Below, one piece after another: positions 22,842-23,998 of a DNA stretch of 23,998 nt. The stretch comes from Oscillospiraceae bacterium (GTDB lineage: Bacteria; Bacillota; Clostridia; Oscillospirales; Oscillospiraceae), in contig JAAZCZ010000052.1 in assembly GCA_012513005.1 (NCBI GenBank), positions 1-23,998 on the forward strand, in the 5' to 3' direction. A program made the translations under genes and the position numbers. Numbering within the stretch: position 1 is the first letter of the stretch; each line of letters starts with the position of its first letter. A model generated the notes under the pieces. That model made no database searches. It saw only the letters and a program-made list of their open reading frames with translations, and was not told the DNA's origin.

Positions 22842-22870
22842 ATAATAACATAAAAATATTTATACTTCAA
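22842..22870 (-). promoter_or_regulatory. Promoter of the trmB operon
   Basis: On the minus strand TTGAAG (22865-22870) and TATTAT (22842-22847) are 17 bases apart. It is divergent from the tRNA promoter and gives a leader of about 15 bases holding the ribosome site. Confidence 0.6.
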
Positions 22871-22898
22871 TAATCACAGACCGGCACAAGATTTCTAC

Positions 22899-22926
22899 TT
22901 GACATTTAAAATATAGGCTATATAAT
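22899..22926 (+). promoter_or_regulatory. Promoter of the tRNA-Gln gene
   Basis: Perfect TTGACA (22899-22904) and perfect TATAAT (22921-22926) with a 16-base spacer, ending 12 bases before the tRNA. It is the strongest promoter in the window, as expected for a stable RNA. Confidence 0.9.
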
Positions 22927-22938
22927 ACTAAGGCACAT

Positions 22939-23012
22939 AGCGGGTTTGTGTAACGGTAGCACACCGGACTCTGACTCCGTTTGTGAGGGTTCGAATCCTT
23001 CACCCGCTGCCA
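22939..23012 (+). tRNA. tRNA-Gln, anticodon CTG
   Basis: The cloverleaf folds by eye: acceptor AGCGGGT with ACCCGCT, discriminator G and encoded CCA (23010-23012); D-stem GTGT/GCAC with a seven-base AACGGTA loop; anticodon loop CTCTGAC with CTG at 22971-22973, reading CAG; four-base variable loop; T-arm GAGGG/CCTTC (one G-T pair) around TTCGAAT. The outermost pair of the anticodon stem (C27-T43) is a mismatch. The 71-base body is short because of the small D-loop. It has its own promoter and terminator. Confidence 0.95.
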
Positions 23013-23049
23013 AAGCACTGCGTTTTTCGCAGTGCTTTTTCTTTTTTTT
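23012..23049 (+). terminator. Terminator of the tRNA-Gln gene
   Basis: AAAGCACTGCG (23012-23022) pairs perfectly with CGCAGTGCTTT (23028-23038) around a TTTTT loop, followed by a T-rich tract (23036-23049). The stem begins at the A of the CCA end. Confidence 0.92.
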
Positions 23050-23070
23050 ATAATTATTTTTTAAGCCATG

Positions 23071-23079
23071 TGATATAAT
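23071..23079 (+). promoter_or_regulatory. Extended -10 promoter of the MFS gene
   Basis: TGATATAAT: TG, one base, then perfect TATAAT (23074-23079). No -35 match is seen at 17 bases. The predicted leader is about 50 bases. Confidence 0.5.
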
Positions 23080-23136
23080 ACAATAAAATCGGATACGAGC
23101 AAAAAACTGATAAATTAGTTTTCGGAAGGCGAGATT

Positions 23137-23998
23137 ATGCAAGAAAACAAAGGCAAACTCTCAAAAGCGATGTTATTTATTCTGCTCATGGGAATTGTGA
23201 GCATGTTTTCAGACCTCACACACGAGGGTGCAACGGGAATCAGAGGCGCATACTTAGACCTGCTCGGGGCATCGGCAGTGACAATCGGGTTTGTCTCCGG
23301 TTTGGGAGAGCTTGTAGGCTATTCTCTCAGGATGCTCTTTGGCTTATTCACAGACAAAACGAAAAAATACTGGCCGATTACAATAATCGGCTACACTGTC
23401 GACCTGCTTGCTGTGCCTGCCTTGGCGCTTATAACAGAAAACGGCTGGAGATGGGCAGCTGCCCTGCTTATTGTTCAGCGAATGGGCAAGGCTATGAAAA
23501 AGCCGGCAAAAGACACGATTTTGTCCTTTGCAGCAACTGCAGAGGGGGCAGGCAAGAGCTTTGCCATACAGGAGGCACTAGACCAAATTGGCGCATTTTT
23601 AGGCCCTGTTTTAGTGTATCTTGTGATGAAATACAAAAGCGGAAGCCCTATTGACATATACAGAGCCGCCTTTGCAGTGCTTGCCGTTCCGGCTGTAGTA
23701 ACTCTATTTTTGCTCCTTTTTGCAAAACGCAGGTTCCCAAACCCCGAGAGCTTTGAACCCGAGCCAAAGGAATACATTCCGTTTAGAATTAAGCCGTCAT
23801 TTATAGTATATTTAGTGGCAGTCAGCATGTTTGCCTTCGGCTTTATTGATTTTTCATTGATAACCATGCACGCTTCAAAGACTATGCTCTTTTCCGATGC
23901 TGCGCTGCCGCTGCTCTATGCCCTTGCCATGCTTTCAGACGCAGCAGCTGCCCTTATCTGCGGTCTGCTTTATGACAAAAAGGGCATTAAAATACTCA
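23137..23998 (+). CDS. MFS transporter, N-terminal part (gene runs off the window)
   Basis: An uninterrupted frame from the ATG at 23137 to the window end gives 287 codons of a polytopic membrane protein. GGAAGG lies upstream of the ATG. Several hydrophobic helices are evident: about 12-27, 45-60, 77-105, 163-180, 193-212 and 235-260, then one more before the edge. The N-terminus MFSDLTHEGATGIRGAYL, the loop LTDK-like RMLFGLFTDKTKKYW between helices 2 and 3, GKAMKKPAKDTILS and EALDQIGAFLGP are typical of a major-facilitator subgroup of putative multidrug or metabolite exporters. Substrate cannot be told. It stands alone after the tRNA terminator with its own extended -10 promoter. Confidence 0.85.
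   Translation, partial: MQENKGKLSKAMLFILLMGIVSMFSDLTHEGATGIRGAYLDLLGASAVTIGFVSGLGELVGYSLRMLFGLFTDKTKKYWPITIIGYTVDLLAVPALALITENGWRWAAALLIVQRMGKAMKKPAKDTILSFAATAEGAGKSFAIQEALDQIGAFLGPVLVYLVMKYKSGSPIDIYRAAFAVLAVPAVVTLFLLLFAKRRFPNPESFEPEPKEYIPFRIKPSFIVYLVAVSMFAFGFIDFSLITMHASKTMLFSDAALPLLYALAMLSDAAAALICGLLYDKKGIKIL

Noticed and set aside
1..23998. CRISPR arrays, insertion sequences, phage or integration genes
   Set aside because: No regularly spaced repeats, transposase or integrase motifs were found; the tRNA-Gln is not flanked by a recognisable attachment-site repeat or integrase.

Overview
The window looks like a chromosomal, largely housekeeping segment from a low- to mid-GC Gram-positive bacterium (Bacillota, most likely class Clostridia). 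This is inferred from strong AGGAGG-type ribosome binding sites, an infC-rpmI-rplT operon behind an attenuating leader, Rex, a Clostridia-type LysA, and many U-tract terminators. No plasmid, phage, insertion-sequence or CRISPR signature was seen.

Layout. (1) 1-2941, minus strand: argG-argH (last two steps of arginine synthesis), followed by the 5' end of a CapA-like, exported protein gene cut by the window edge. ArgR-type boxes lie upstream of argG. (2) 3218-9417, minus strand: a tightly coupled glycogen operon, glgB-glgA-orf-GH13 amylase, with stop/start overlaps at every junction. The unnamed 252-residue orf reads as an internal piece of glycogen phosphorylase with its catalytic half missing; this is the most unusual protein here. 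(3) 9494-11656, plus strand: lysA-deoC with its own consensus promoter, divergent from glgB. (4) 11721-12285, minus strand: a gene of the L-2-amino-thiazoline-4-carboxylate hydrolase family. (5) 12366-13809, plus strand: an L20-type leader with an internal terminator, then infC (apparent AUA start), rpmI and rplT. (6) 13848-16578: a small PepSY-domain gene (minus) with a structured 3' region and 13-bp-period repeats at its promoter, divergent from a histidine kinase/response regulator pair (plus). (7) 16611-18870, minus strand: mnmE and rex, with a nested inverted repeat upstream of rex. (8) 18925-22870, minus strand: an apparent operon trmB-exoA-dus-ECF sigma-anti-sigma (tRNA modification, DNA repair, stress regulation). 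(9) 22899-23049, plus strand: tRNA-Gln(CTG) with promoter and terminator. (10) 23137 to the end: the first 287 codons of an MFS transporter.

How the parts relate. GlgA and GlgB build and branch glycogen and the GH13 enzyme can trim alpha-glucans; glgC and an intact glgP are not in the window. The kinase/regulator pair probably controls the divergent PepSY gene. The sigma factor and membrane anti-sigma form a signalling pair embedded behind tRNA-modification and repair genes. All functional calls come from reading motifs by eye; no database search was run.
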